The notes under the pieces: generated by a model | Databases searched by the model: none | Told to the model about the DNA's origin: nothing | Seen by the model: the letters and a program-made list of their open reading frames with translations, nothing else | Part shown: piece by piece, positions 29,965-42,437 of the stretch | How the letters are laid out: every line of letters starts with the position of its first letter | Numbering within the stretch: the first letter of the stretch is position 1 | Origin: Varanus komodoensis | Lineage: Eukaryota; Chordata; Lepidosauria; Squamata; Varanidae | DNA: 64,000 bases | NCBI RefSeq assembly: GCF_004798865.1 | Contig: NW_025336114.1 | Location: forward strand, 1,302,001-1,366,000 | Reading direction: 5' to 3' | Program-made: the position numbers and the translations under genes

Positions 29965-30763
29965 CTATGGTGCGGATGGAGGTGGGGCCGTTTGGTGCGC
30001 TGGTCCGCGCCTTCCTTCAGCTTCGGCTGATCCATCAGCTGCGTCCCTTCCTGGATAATGACTGCCTGGCGACAGTGACACACGCGCTGGTAACTTCCCG
30101 ATTAGATTTCTGTAACACGCTCTATGTGGGGCTACCCTTGAAGATGGTCTGGATACTTCAGTTGGTGCAGAATAGAGCTGCCAGGATGCTGACGGAGACT
30201 GGGCATTGTTCTCATATAACCCCAGTTCTCTGTCAGCTCCACTGGCTCCCGATTGAAGCCTGGGCCCAGTTCAAGGTGTTGGTTATGACCTATAAAGCCC
30301 TCAACAGCTTGGGACCTGGGTATCTAAAGGAACGCTTGCATCCATATATGCCCTCCTGCCCTTGAGATCAGCTACAGATGCCCTTCTCCAGGAACCCTCT
30401 GTGAATGATATTAGGAGGGTGAGTACCCGGAGGAGGGCCTTCTCTGCAGTGGCGCCCCATCTATGGAATGTGCTCCCCAGAGAGTTCCGCCTGGCGCCAT
30501 CATTATTTATTCTTTGTTTTTCAGTGCCAGGCTAAGACCTTTTTATTTGAAACTCATTTTAATTGTTAATTTATTTGTATTTATAGGATTTAAAAAATTT
30601 TTAAGCTGAGATGCACCAGGTTTTAATATTTTTACTGTTTAATTGTTATATTTATGTATTTTGTTTTTGTTGTGAGCCACCCTGAGGCTTTGTTGGGATG
30701 GGGAGGCATAAAAATGTTTTAAATACATACATACATACATACATACATACATACATACATACT
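29965..30763 (+). mobile_element. L2 LINE C-terminal RT region and complete 3' end, sense
   Basis: The plus frame gives RLIHQLRPFLDNDCLATVTH, VTSRLDFCNTLYVGLPLK, QLVQNRAARML and TPVLCQLHWLPIEAW, the conserved L2 ORF2 C-terminus after the catalytic palm. It then runs through 'ggaggagggccttctctgc', 'gaatgtgctccccagagag' to the terminal 'gtgagccaccctgaggctt' and a (ACAT)n tail. It keeps a 183-residue frame (29814-30365, its first part outside the element), so it is one of the better-kept copies, but it lacks endonuclease and most of the RT. Confidence 0.92.
30723..30763. repeat. (ACAT)n microsatellite forming the L2 tail
   Basis: About ten ACAT units directly at the 3' end of the sense L2. Confidence 0.95.
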
Positions 30764-30789
30764 AGGCAAAAAGTACAACAGAGACATGC

Positions 30790-30968
30790 CTTGCAAAGAT
30801 AGCTCCTGGGAAGTTCCACAAGAGGTCATTGAGGCCCCATTGGTGCGGGTGTTCAAGGATAGGCTGGACGTCCACATGGTGGGCATGTCATGAGCGGAGC
30901 CAGCTGGTGCCGGAGGTCAGACTAGATGGCCTGGGAGACCCCTTCTGACTCGCTCTGTTTTCTATGTT
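30790..30968 (+). mobile_element. CR1-like LINE 3' end, sense
   Basis: 'gaagttccacaagaggtc', 'ggtgttcaaggataggctgg', 'gtcagactagatggcctg' and 'accccttctgactcgctct', ending 'ttctatgtttctaag', follow a CR1 terminus of another subfamily than the copies at 1105 and 27669. About 180 bp. Confidence 0.65.
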
Positions 30969-31138
30969 TCTAAGTTCGTGTAGAGCTACACGATTGGCAG
31001 AGTTCAACATGCACTGCTCTTGCTGGAAAGTACCACCTCAGGCTGCAGGGGAGGGGGAGGGTGCTTATTTGAATGCTCTCTTATGTAAAAGAGAAACCAC
31101 CACACTGGTCCTGAAATAGTCTTTTTTCCTTCAGGTAA

Positions 31139-31291
31139 CACATTTATTTATTTCATTTATTCAATAAAACTTTTATGTATCATCCACATTAGCCAAATGG
31201 CTCTCTGAAGAATTTTCAACTAAGCTAAAAACTACAACATAGTATATATAAATATGGTATTGGTTATAACACACCAGTCCAATATCCAATT

Positions 31292-31333
<42 letters not shown>

Positions 31334-32590
31334 GAACAATAAACAACCCACAGCAGCCCAACAACAGTATAAATGAAGCATAGTATAAAATAGCAATTTT
31401 AAGCAATTAAAATTCTGGGAAAATAAAAAGGTTTTAGCCAGGCGCCAAAAGGCACACCTGTCTGGGGAGCTGATTCCACAATTGGGCCACCACAACTGAA
31501 ATGGCCCTTTCCCTTGTGGCCACCTGTCTTCCATCTTTTAGAGGTGGCTCTCAGAGAAAGAACTCAGGGGGTGATCCAGCTAGGCATATATGGGAGGAGA
31601 CACTCCTTCAAATATCCAGGCACTGAACCATTTACACCTTTATATGTCCATGTGAGCACCTTAAACCATGCCCAGACTTCAGTCGGTAACCAATGTAAAT
31701 GATAAAGAACTGGCATTATATGATCTTGCCTGCCAGTCCTTGTTAGTAGGGAAGTTGCCTGTTCTGTACCAGTTGAAATATCTGGACAGGTTTCAAGGCC
31801 AGCCCCACATAAAGCACGTTGCAGTAGTTCAAATACAAGGTTACAGAGGCATAAATTACTGTTGCTAGGTTCTGCCCACCCAGGTATGGGCATAGTTGAT
31901 ATTTCAACCAAAGTTGATAGAAGATACTCCTGGCCACAGAACCCACCTGGCACTCCAGAGACAACTCTGAGTCCAGGAGCACCTTCAAACTCCAAACCCT
32001 ATCCCTTACGGGGAGTGTAACCCCATCCAAGTTAGGGCAAATATCATCCACCTGGGCAGAGGAGCCACCTACCAAGAGCATCTCCATCTTATCTGGATTA
32101 AGCTTCAGTTTTTTGGCCCTCATCCAGCCCATCACCCTGGCCAAACACTGGTTCTAACCTATCACTGCCTCACCTGGATTAGATGAAAAGGAGAGGTAGA
32201 GCTAAGTGTACTAGTGACCCTTCAGCCCAAACCTCAGGATAATCTCTCCCAGTGGTTTCATGTAGACGTTGAACAGCATCGGGGGGGGAATGGAACCCTG
32301 CAGTAGTCCATGGCATACTTGCCATGGCACACAGCCATAATTCCCCAGCACCTCCTTCTGGAATCAGCTGGTCAGGTAGGAATGGCTCCATTGTGAAACG
32401 TGTCTCTAACTCCCAACTCAACTAGCCTATCCAGAAGGGTGCCATGGTTGATGGTATCAAAAGCCACTGAGAGGTACAGGAGAACCAACAGGGACACATT
32501 CCCATCTTTCTTCTGGCAAAGGTCATCCCACAGGGTGACAAAAGCAATCTGAAAACACATGTCTGACAACCTTGGTTGGTTGGTTAAACA
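31139..32590 (-). mobile_element. L2 LINE, antisense: RT palm through 3' UTR
   Basis: On the minus strand: YLSVAFDTINHGTLLDRL (RT motif with AFDT.NH, minus 32372-32569), then MRAKKLKLNPDKMEMLLVGG (minus 31743-32144), then CPYLGGQNLATVIYASVTLY and LQLV/QLVQN, the L2 C-terminal order. The plus strand opens at 31139 with a T-rich stretch and 'acttttatgtatcatccac', the reversed 3' end. About 1.45 kb, frame broken. It holds a (GATA)n expansion at 31294-31333 and a G-run at 32281-32288. Confidence 0.92.
31294..31333. repeat. (GATA)n microsatellite
   Basis: About ten GATA units within the antisense L2 3' UTR. Confidence 0.95.
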
Positions 32591-33820
32591 TCAGACCAGA
32601 AATCCACACTGCTAGCCAAGTAAGAGATTTTTTTAAAAAATACATAGATATAAGAATGCAAATTTACAGTCATATAATTTACCATGAAGGTACACAGTTG
32701 TGAGGCCTGACAAAACAGTATGCTATTTCCAGTAAGTAGTTATCTACCCAGCTCAATATTTAGTCTGAATTCATATTGCATATTATGAATGCAAATAAAA
32801 ACCTGGCTAGTTGATTACTTACAAGAAACAACTGGTAGAATCAAATTTTTCCAGGATTACTTGTACAGTGTTTCTAAGGGCACAATCTTATGCATAGTTA
32901 GACTGAGAAAAAAAGTCCTACAAGCTATAAGCTAAGAAAAATCCTGCCAGCTAGTTTCTTGATATGGAAGGAAGGTGTTTTGCTTCCTTGTCGGGTTATC
33001 TGGCTGCTGAGCATATCATTAATGTTCCTCAGGTAGTGAAGAATAAGGACTGACTTTTTGAACTGACTTCTGTCATTCCAGCAATAAAACTAGTCTCTCA
33101 GCCCAGCTGAAGATTATGCAATAAAACCACTTTTACATTACATCTGTCTTCAGCTGTAGTTTGTGGAAGACTATCCCTCTAGAAGTACTAAAACCTTCTG
33201 CTCTTAAGCAGGAGTAGCTAAAACCCATGGGACAACCAAGAACTATCTCCAACAGACTGATTATTTGCATTTCTTCACTTTAAAAAGAATAACAACAAGA
33301 AGTTTTTCTCCCCAATTCCTATTTTCTTTCTCCCCAGCCTATAAGGAAAATGATTTGATTTAGTCCCTTGATTCTTATGAGTCTGTGTATTGCACAAGTT
33401 GCTCCATAAAATTCAGCATCTTTCCTGCCTCCAGCCACAAGACTGAGCCAGCTGAGACAAGTGAATCCTGAATAACAAAAGATATTTCATAATGATTTAA
33501 TGGCGGGAGGTTGATAGAGAATGGTAATATTTTTTCATAAGATCTATGAAGTGTGGAAATAGCACAATTTAAAATGTGCATAAGATAATATTCTATATAC
33601 CAGTGATGTGAGATGGCAAGAAATAAATTATATAATACAAAACAGAATGGAAGTTAACTGAAGTTCTGGAGCTCAAAAAGTTACTTCCCTCAAAAACCAG
33701 AAAATGAAACTATTTCCTAATTATCTTTCAATACCATTCTTTTTCATTCTTCTTTGGGGAGTGATTCAGTTGTCAAGGAGAACACAACTTCCCTCATATA
33801 CCACCCCATATGTGTCTTGA
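32591..33820. other. No recognised feature
   Basis: AT-rich sequence; 'gcacaatcttatgcatag' at 32879 resembles part of the short palindromic repeat family. No gene. Confidence 0.4.
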
Positions 33821-36235
33821 TTGGTCAACAGGGCTGGCCCAAGACCTTTTGCTGCTTGAGATGGACAAATTACCACACCCTTGCTCTCCATGAGAAACAG
33901 CTGGAACTGCAGTTTAGTCTTACTTTGCTGCCAGCAATACGACAGGCTGGAACACACATCTCTGTCTCCCAACACAAAGAGGAACTGTGAGTGCCCTGCC
34001 ACTATTGCCTTCTCCAAAGGACCTTTCACTTACAGCCTGAAGCAACCATCTCTGTATGCTTAAAGGTAAAGCTGGTCTTACTGGCCAGCAAACATAAGTA
34101 CTTAAAGCTATTTTACAACATGGATTGTATTATCTCTTGCATCCATGGCAGGGCATTGATCCACTTCAGTATGTGGAAAGTGATGCTGGGAGTAGCAATG
34201 CATGAGGAATCTGGTTTCGGGGTGGGAATCCATTGTATTTTCTTGGCTCCCTGGACTCTAGAAGTTTTCTGCCTTCTGTCAGATCCAGTGTGTTTCATGC
34301 CAAGCATTTGCATGGGTGTTTGGCAGTAAATGAGTCTACTGTTGTGTATTTACAGGTGAGGCTAGATTGCATACATGCCAACCTCCATCCACACACCCAC
34401 TGTGCAAGCAGAGTCCCACTTCTGCACACATCATGGAAGGAGGAGGGTTCTGTGCAAACCATCATTCCACTCCAGCTAGGCTGCCAGCAACACAGACACC
34501 TCTGTTGAAACTGGACAGGTGGAGGTCAAGCATATTTTTTGAGCAGGACAGAGGGTGCTCTCTGAGGATGGGGGAGATCCATGCATATTCCCCTTTCCAC
34601 ACAGTTTAGGCAGGGGGCTACACATGTGATGTGTTTGCAAGCACTGCGCACATACCGCAGGTGGCAGCAGCGACATGGGTCTAGCATTGCCCATGGGTCA
34701 CACACGTCATGCTTGGTGCATGGGGATTGCACACTGAGTGGGAGAATGAGCCTGACATTCAGTGCAACGAAGGTGCATGCTAGCATTCCTGCAAGCATTC
34801 ATGGACAAGATCTTGATCTAGACCAGGGATAAGCATGGAAAAGAAGCCTGGTCAGTCCAGGAGACCCACATTCTGGGAGCCTTCTTCACCCATGGACATT
34901 CCTGGAGATCGGGGGTGGGGAGGAAGCTTCCCCTGAAGAACTGTGCCCCAACAGCTGCAGCGCAGTGGAGACAGGCATGATGATACGATGGAGGAGAGAA
35001 ACTAGCATGCTGATCTCTGCTTTCCCTCACACCGTAAGAGAAGTTGCAGTGTTTGAATGGTGACCTACAGTGATGCCATACTGCTGTGCCATCAGTACCT
35101 AATAAGGTGCCACATACTTCACTGCTGGGGTTGATCGACTGTGTTCACTCTATTTCACAGGCCGGCTGTGGAGCATGCTAGGGGCACCGAGAGAACAAAA
35201 GGCCTCCCTGCTGAATCCCCACCCCAAGGCAAGGATGGGCCTCCACTGGCCTGCCGCAGGCCAGGCCACGCAGGCAGGCCAGAGAGAGGTGCCTGCAGAG
35301 CAAATAAGCAGGGCCAAGCAAACACGATGAAAGTCGAGCCTCACACACTGGAAGGAGGCAAATAAATGCCAGAAATATGATGTCCACTCAGAAGCTCAAT
35401 TATGTGTGTACACAGTTCGTTGACTGAGCATCTCTGGGGGAAATGTCATTATTGACAGTGGCACAGAAGGTTTTTTTCCTGTCCGGTTCCCATGCTCTTG
35501 CTAGGAAGGGTGGGATTGTGTGAGCAGGGCAATGCAGGGGCCATCCTACCATCCAAGCTGTCCTCAGAGACTTACGGGCTTCTTTCTCACGACCCTACAA
35601 GACCCTACTACATGAGACCTCCCATTGCCACATTGTTTCCGCAATGTGGAAAGAGGCTTCCTAGCTTCTTTCATTAAGTGCTAATTAGTCTCAAATCTCT
35701 GCAGGATTGGAAGGAAAATTACCCAGCTTTTAAGGCCCAAATTCCAAAAGTAGCTTGAAAGATAAGACGAGACCAAAACTTAATCCTATCAATAAGGTTT
35801 GAATGCATCTTTTTGGGTCTCAGGTACAGCACTTTCCTAGTTGGGATAAACTTTCACCAGAAATGAGAGAGCAAACATAACATTTTTAAACAAATCAACC
35901 TAATTCACATTTCTCAGACAAACAGACAGATTGGAACATTGTTACCCTTTGATTTTTGCACTGAAATTTTTTGATGCAATTCTCATCTCAAAAACAAAAC
36001 GAAAACAAAAAAAACCTGCAACTTTTACAGTACAATGCATAGGAAATATGTAGTTTAGGTTGCAATACATTGAATAGGTCTATTTTTAAAATGCTTTCAG
36101 AATGCATTCAAAAAGAATGCTGATTTTTCATGTAACTTTTATCAATGTAGAAGAATGCTAAAATAACATAAAACAGACTGATGAACACACAGGCTTGAAA
36201 TTGGCATGAACCAGAAATATGCTGATCTGTCATAG
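33821..36235. other. No gene recognised; GC-richer sequence with a possible unnamed repeat
   Basis: 'cagggctggcccaagacc' near 33829 resembles the start of a common squamate repeat I cannot name with confidence. From about 34300 to 35560 the sequence is richer in G+C with many overlapping open frames of 60-112 residues on both strands, none with a domain. After 35640 it turns AT-rich again. Confidence 0.35.
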
Positions 36236-36272
36236 CTATAGTTGGTGCTATGGGTCTAGCACCAACCTATAG
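36236..36272. other. Compact hairpin, 15-bp stem
   Basis: CTATAGTTGGTGCTA (36236-36250), loop TGGGTC, then TAGCACCAA followed by CCTATAG. All 15 bases of the left arm pair if one C of the right arm bulges out. No open frame, no recognised repeat around it. The stem is short for a microRNA precursor. It could be part of a palindromic element. Confidence 0.7.
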
Positions 36273-36489
36273 CCTTCTCCAGAAAGGAAAGTAGATTACC
36301 TGTAAGTATTCAAGCTTTTCATTAAAAGGTTCTGATCATTTGATTTATCCTGTACCCATCATAGATATCAGGAAGCAGGAGAAAAGAGCGTCAGTAATAT
36401 ATAGTCTTCCTCATTCCTGACACTGCTGGTAGGAATACTAATATATGTCCACAGAGCCCATTGTCCTGTTCAATGTATAGTATATGCAC

Positions 36490-36562
36490 TTTCTTGTGAG
36501 TAAGTCTTATTGAACTCAATAGAATTTACTTCTGAATAGATGTGTGCAGGATTACACTGTGA
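36490..36562. repeat. Short palindromic interspersed repeat
   Basis: 'gtgagtaagtcttattgaac' followed by 'tcaatagaatttacttctg', 'aatagatgtgtgcagga', 'ttacactgt'. Same family as 15003-15071 with the inverted core TATTGAACTCAATA. Confidence 0.7.
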
Positions 36563-38176
36563 GCAAAGGCCTGAAATGCAGAATGTGTGCATGCTAAGAT
36601 ATTGATCTTCTCTTGAAGATTTCATAAACACTATTTTGAAGGAATAACATTGGGTCGCCTATGGATTTTTTATGTCTCTTTAGAATTATGACCCAATTTA
36701 TACTTTCTGTAATAATCAGCACAATAGAGCAGTAAAGCTGTCTTTGCTGAGTATACTGGATTTATATTTTATCACTACAATTTAATCAATACAAAAAGAA
36801 ACCTACATGTGCAGGTGTGTTTGTGTGTGCGTGTGTGCATGCAAGAAGGGGGAGAGGGGGGAGATTGCATAAGACAAAGGATGTTATGAGGCAGCATTGC
36901 CCACTCACTGTGCTTGTTTGGATGCTCAGCCTCCTTTTGAGGCTTATGCTGGCTTTAGAGGAAGTTTATGTACACATCAGCTATTCTTATTGCTGCTATA
37001 TGATACATATACCTTCCATTACAGCTGAGATCTCAGCCACCATGCTTTATAGTCATCAAAAAACATTTTCCTTACCAGCTTTTTATAGCCAAGGAAAAAG
37101 GACTTTGTGTAAATAAGGCAGACTTCCCCCACCCCTAAACACCCCAAAAAGGAATGGAGATGGAAATGTGTGACTGTATATCATTCCATTTATTGACTTT
37201 CTTCAGTGTTCCACCACTAGCAGCAAAGGTAATTCTATACATTGCCATAATTCTAAGCTTTTCTCAAAGGAAGTGAGCATCCATGCCTCAAAAGTTATGC
37301 TTCTTTGACAGGATTGGTTACACGAATCTGAGTAAAGAGCAGACAAGAGATGAGTAGGGGACTTTAAAGCTCCCTTTTCCAGTTGAAGGGACTGGGAAAG
37401 GCAACCTTTCTTGCATTGCTGCCAGGAGCATGAAGATTGTAGACCACCAAGCAGATTAGGCAGGGGCAGAATTGTTCTCCCAGGTCCCACCTCTTGATTG
37501 TTCCTTCTATAGCTGGTCCATAAGTATCTTCAGAGCTGAAAAGTAGAAATTACAAGCACAGAGTAATGAGTCAGCAGTCAGAGTCTAGGGTTGGGTTCCA
37601 AGCTAGATCCTCCAGTCTAATCCAATGGCTGGATCCAGAATTAAGCTGAATCAACTGCATTATCAAAAGTGAATTTGCCATTTTCTTTGCAAAGCAGACC
37701 TCCTAAAAGAGTCAAGAAACCCTGCCAAATGGAGTGAGATGTTGGGTGAGTGCGAAGAACTCACCTAAAACAGATAGATGATTCCTGCCTCTTACAGAAG
37801 GCAGATCCTAGATCCAGTCCCATCACATTATACAGATTACAGTCAGGAGCAGGTAACTAGGTTTCACTGAGTCACTTCAAATCCAGGAGAGGCCCTTACC
37901 CAGGGAATTCATTACCTGCAAACCCTGGGTGATCACAGGTGATCGAGAGACACCCATGTGCTTCTGGTTCTACCTGCATCTGCTGCAGTGGCTTCCTGAC
38001 CTGGCATTAGTACAGATGCTTCTGGATCAGGTACGGATGCTTGTCTGCTCAGCAGCCAAATTCTAGCCTTTGGACAGCCATCTTAGCTTGTGCCCTATAT
38101 CAGCCTTCTAATGGATCTGTTCTGATGGATCAATCAATCCTGGTTCCTATCCTGTTGGGACTTTTATTTCCATTCC
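36563..38176. other. No recognised feature
   Basis: Includes a loose TG/GTGTGC tract at 36809-36840 and ordinary sequence. No gene. Confidence 0.4.
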
Positions 38177-38805
38177 TTTTTTTTACAAACATATTTTCAT
38201 AAGGTGCAATAAAAAAGAAGGAAATATATAGGAAAGAAAAGTGCAACAGGTCATTCCACAGATATAGCATGTAATATCAACATTTAAACGCATTCATAAA
38301 CAAGCAAAAATCTCCGTCGGCCACAGACCCATCCAAACCATTCAATTCTCAGTCAAAACTTCATACAGTCCATAAAATTAGATTATAAATTACAACATTG
38401 CTTAATTATAACATTAAAATGAGGATCAGTGACATTTGTTATATATATATTCAAATATATATCACACACACACACACACACACTTTAATTTAATTTCTCA
38501 TAATAAGCTTTCCATCTCTGAGTAAATTCTTTAACTGGTCCTCTATTAATACATTTAATTTCACCATTGTTGCCTACTCTGCTAGTTTGTTTTTCCAATC
38601 TTTGACAGTTGGGCAATCTTCAGCTTCCCACTTTGAGGCAATTATTACTCTAGCTGCTGTTATCATATATTTAAATAACTCTATCATAATCTTTGGAACG
38701 GTATCTGGTTCAATACTCAGTAACATATTCTTGGCATTCATAGGAAAGTCAGTTTTCAGTATTTTCTGTATTTCCATAAGCTGAAATAGTGTGCTTGTCA
38801 TCATG
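38177..38805 (-). mobile_element. L1 LINE ORF2 C-terminus and 3' end, antisense
   Basis: On the minus strand 38574-38804 gives FKYMITAARVIIASKWEAED and then PTVKDWKNKLAE, matching the end of vertebrate (squamate and fish type) L1 ORF2 with AARllIAxxWK...P....W..kl. The T-run at 38177-38186 is the reversed poly-A tail and 38190-38570 the reversed 3' UTR, with a (CA)n at 38463-38483. Upstream ORF2 is not recognisable beyond about 38805. Confidence 0.8.
38463..38483. repeat. (CA)n microsatellite
   Basis: About ten CA units in the reversed 3' UTR of the L1 fragment. Confidence 0.95.
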
Positions 38806-38959
38806 AAACCTCCACTGCCATTACAACAACTGGGTGAGGGATATCATCCATGGATAATTTTTTTTCAATCTGGTTTTGAAAAGAATTTCCCAACATTTGT
38901 GGTATATGGAAGCTTTCAATGCCTGTGACCAAAGAAATTGTGATTAAAAATAAATAAAT

Positions 38960-39320
38960 GTGGGAGAAGCTGAAATAGAAAGATTCTTCCATCAGAGCCC
39001 AGGGCTTTCAGTACCTTGCTCCTAAAAGTCTGGGTATGAATTCCAGTGTATTCATCCACACTAGCATTGCACTGTGGTTCCAACCCATTTTTTTCTGACA
39101 GGCTCCTCAATACCTATATAACAAGATACATTTCATGATCTCCACTATGCTGTACATACCACTACCTATTGATGTGACCAGGGCAGATGAGTAAGAATTT
39201 TGTTTTTTCCAAAATTTACAAAGTTCTTCACATTCAGGAGACAAAGAACTTGAGATTTTAAACATCTGAATGCAAGAAAAAGTGAAACTGACCAAGTCAA
39301 TCATCCCTTGGGTTTACTAG
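38960..39320 (-). repeat. Unassigned interspersed repeat, copy B
   Basis: Aligns in order with 25955-26330 (see copy A). The minus strand keeps adjoining short frames: FSCIQMFKISSSLSPECEEL then CKFWKKQNSYSSALVTS, and on to MGWNHSAMLVWMNTLEF-like text in the neighbouring frame. The shared ISSSLSPxCE peptide, kept between copies, hints at an ancestral coding segment. I cannot assign it to any family; boundaries are approximate. Confidence 0.65.
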
Positions 39321-41105
39321 AACATTTGTTGCTCTTTTCCTTGACCAATTGCTTTACCCAGGTTTTTAATAAGTTGCTAGGAAGAAACATTGTAATACAG
39401 GTGGAGATACTAGCAGAGAGAGAGGGAGTGAGACAGAGAGAGATTATTTGACATTTTCAAAGCAAAGGTCATGTTCACTACCCCTTTCAGGCCACAAGGA
39501 TAAAGGTTCTATCTGCTGTGCATGAAGGAAGTTTCTGGTATTGACTCAGCATCTCTTGTTAAGAATCTCACACAAGGAATTGGAGAACTCCATAGAAAAT
39601 AAATACTCCTGAAAAAGAAAGAGGGGAAAAAACCCTACTAGTCCTTGAACTGCAAGTTTAAAATAAAACCAAGACTTGCAAGGTATGTGAAGGACTGCAC
39701 TAGTGAAGAAGTACTCCAATGAGATATGGTAAAAAAGAAAGGGGAAAGGAAACTACTGAGTTTTTTGCATCTTAGAATGTGCCAGACACCCCCTGGTCCC
39801 AAAACTCCCCAGTAGTCCTATCTACAAACGCATACACAGCAATTAGTCTTGGATAGAGGCAAAGCAAAGCTGTGGGATGGAATTACAAAAGCCATTTTGC
39901 ATGCTGTGATATTTTTATGTTATTTATTAAAAGATGCCTGATAGAGGTATTTTATGGATTAAAACTCAATAAAATATTATACAATAAAATCCACAAGCCA
40001 TTTTTAGCAAAACACTGATCGAAAGTCAGTTTAATACCACAGAAAACTAAATTAACTTACAGTGGTCAGCAGGGACACTAATTACAGCACTACCACAGAG
40101 ACTTTTAGTAGGTCTGGAAAAGTAAGAGGAAAGAAAGGCTTTCTTTGATGGGTTACCACGAATAAATACCCCTCTCTCATGGCCATTGTAACCTGTCAAA
40201 CTTTTGATTGGGAACACACAACTGGAAATTGTGGCATACTGGAATGAACATCTCATTGTGCCTTGCTAACTCTGGAGGACTTCTCTTCAGAGAATGAGCT
40301 GGAGCCCCTCAAATGGAACATTACAGAGAAGCTGACTGTGCAAAGGAACTCTGAAGGAAACCAGGGGAACCCTCTGGGCAGCTGACCTTTGTACTTTCCC
40401 CTCAGGACTTGCATAGGTTGTCACCTAACACAATAAAGCATGAGTTCTTAAAACTGTAATCTCAGCCTACTTGAGGAACAAGCAGTCTTCATGAGTAAAG
40501 GTGTAGAAATGAGTAAAATTCTACTTATGAGTAGACCATTTTCATCCAGTGGCGGTGTGCAGCAGCTTCCAAATATCTGCGTTCTCTTTCTCCTGCTGTG
40601 TTTGGATATTTCAGTACTGACTGCACTTGCCTGTGGAGCTGACCTAGCTAAATTCATGGAGCCATGCCCCCGTACCACTGCAGAACACATTTTCTGCCAG
40701 AATTCAGTGGCATGAGGCCAAGCATCTACCCAAGAAAGCTCAGCGAGTCCTCAAATGTAGAACTTGTCATATTCCACACAAGAGAGATCTACATTATCTA
40801 TTTATAAGGCAACACAGTTGTTGTGTTATGCAAAAGACATTTATCACAGTTGTGTCACATGCCAGTGAATACATCAAAATATGAATGCATCTTATTTGAA
40901 AATGTGAGCTTGTGTCACATAGAAAAGCAATTGTGGGAGAGGTTGGAGCAGTTGGAAAGAGGTTATATGCAGGGAAATCTCCTCTAAGATTCTTTTGTTT
41001 TTGTTCGTTTGTTCGCGCAATTAGTTATGCAAAGGCATGAAGGAGTGAAAGAGAGGAGACTGTGCACTGAAAAGCGGAAAAATAAATCCCATCCTTCTGA
41101 CAAGA
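39321..41105. other. No recognised feature
   Basis: GA-rich patch at 39415-39445 and ordinary sequence. Open frames up to 80 residues without domains. No named repeat. Confidence 0.4.
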
Positions 41106-41270
41106 ATCATAGAGGAGAAAGGGTGCTGCAGATTCCAGAAGGGAAGCTACAGTCTTGAATTTAGAAAAGCTGAGCAGAGTTGTCACGAATAGGACATTTT
41201 GGAGGACTTTCATTCATAGTGTCACCATATATCAGAGACAACTTGATGGCACATAACAACAACAACAACC
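41106..41270 (+). mobile_element. Bov-B LINE 3' end, sense, short copy
   Basis: 'aaaagctgagcagagttg', 'aggacattttggaggac', 'tcattcatagtgtcacca', and the terminus 'cagagacaacttgatggcac', 'ataacaacaacaacaacc'. This is the last 160 bp or so of Bov-B with its (AAC)n-like tail. 5' truncated. Confidence 0.85.
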
Positions 41271-42437
41271 ATTTGCTTCTGTACTCTCAGTCCCCATGGA
41301 ATGAAGCTAGTGCAACCAGCACCCTAATTCTCTTTCACCCCAAAGCAAGCAAGTATAAGCCCCTGTAGTCTGGATTACCCCATGCGTTATCTCCATTGAA
41401 GTAAAGATGATTTAATTGTAAGTAAGACCACTAATGATAATCTGATTTAGTTCTGAGTAAATAAGTGCTTCAGCCAGATGTTTCTTGAGCAACATTCTTG
41501 GACAAAGGAGACAATTGGGAAGGCTTGAAAAGACACTGTAGACTTTATTTTTTCAAAGGGGGGGGGAGGCGGTATTTGCATATCAGAGAGACAGAGATAG
41601 AAAGAAGTCATGGACAATGGCTGAAGGATATTCTAGTTTTGCTGAAGTCTGATGGGATTCTTCTTCTCCACACAGGCCCGGCAGCCTACTGGAGCCACTC
41701 ATCCTGGCTCCCAAACGGTACTGTAACACGCAGATGTTGATACCTAGATAGAAAGACCCCAGAAAAAGCTATGCCATATAAAAAGCTGTGATAAAACAGG
41801 GGTATGTTGCAAGAAGTAAAGTGACGTTGACAGATTGGAATGAGTGCCATGTGACATGACAGTGAATCACCCCACATTCATTCCCTAGAACCTTGCATTC
41901 TGGTGGCACCTCTATGCACTGACAAGTAGCCTAGCTTATTGATCTCCCCATAGTTTGTTTCCAGCATCAGGTCTTCAGAAGTATATGACCTCTGACAATA
42001 GATGTGCCATTTAGCTATCATGGTGAATAGCTGCCATTAGTAGACCAATCCTTCACAAATTTATTCTTAAAAGCTCTTTTGTCAGTCATTAGCACACCAC
42101 TGTCTTGATCACTAACCTGCAACTAGTGAGTGACCATAATTAGATAATTTTAATTAGAAGCTCTTGCATATGCATAAGAAATGGAAGCAAAGAGAAAGCA
42201 AACAGGAACTTACTTGCATTCATAAAACTCTGTGTAAAAAAGTCAGAAAAAATGTTTCGTTGTTTATTTTATGACAAAAAATGGGTACTAAGGCATACTT
42301 AACACTGAAAGCCTTTCTCTGTCTAAACATGCATAGGATTGTGCCCTTAAATGTATGTGTACAGTTATATTGTCTTTACTTTTTTACTCTAAAGTAGGTA
42401 CAGTGGGGCTGAGTCCCCTTGCTATGTTCCTACTTTG
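41271..42437. other. No gene; one stretch with POU/homeodomain-like motifs
   Basis: A G-run lies at 41559-41566. At 42125-42200 'ccataattagataattttaa' and 'cttgcatatgcataag' combine TAATTA and octamer-like words. This is compatible with an enhancer but not evidence of one. Confidence 0.3.

Noticed and set aside
29814-30365. 183-residue plus frame
   Set aside because: Real protein similarity, but to L2 LINE ORF2; it is a transposon relic and not a host gene.
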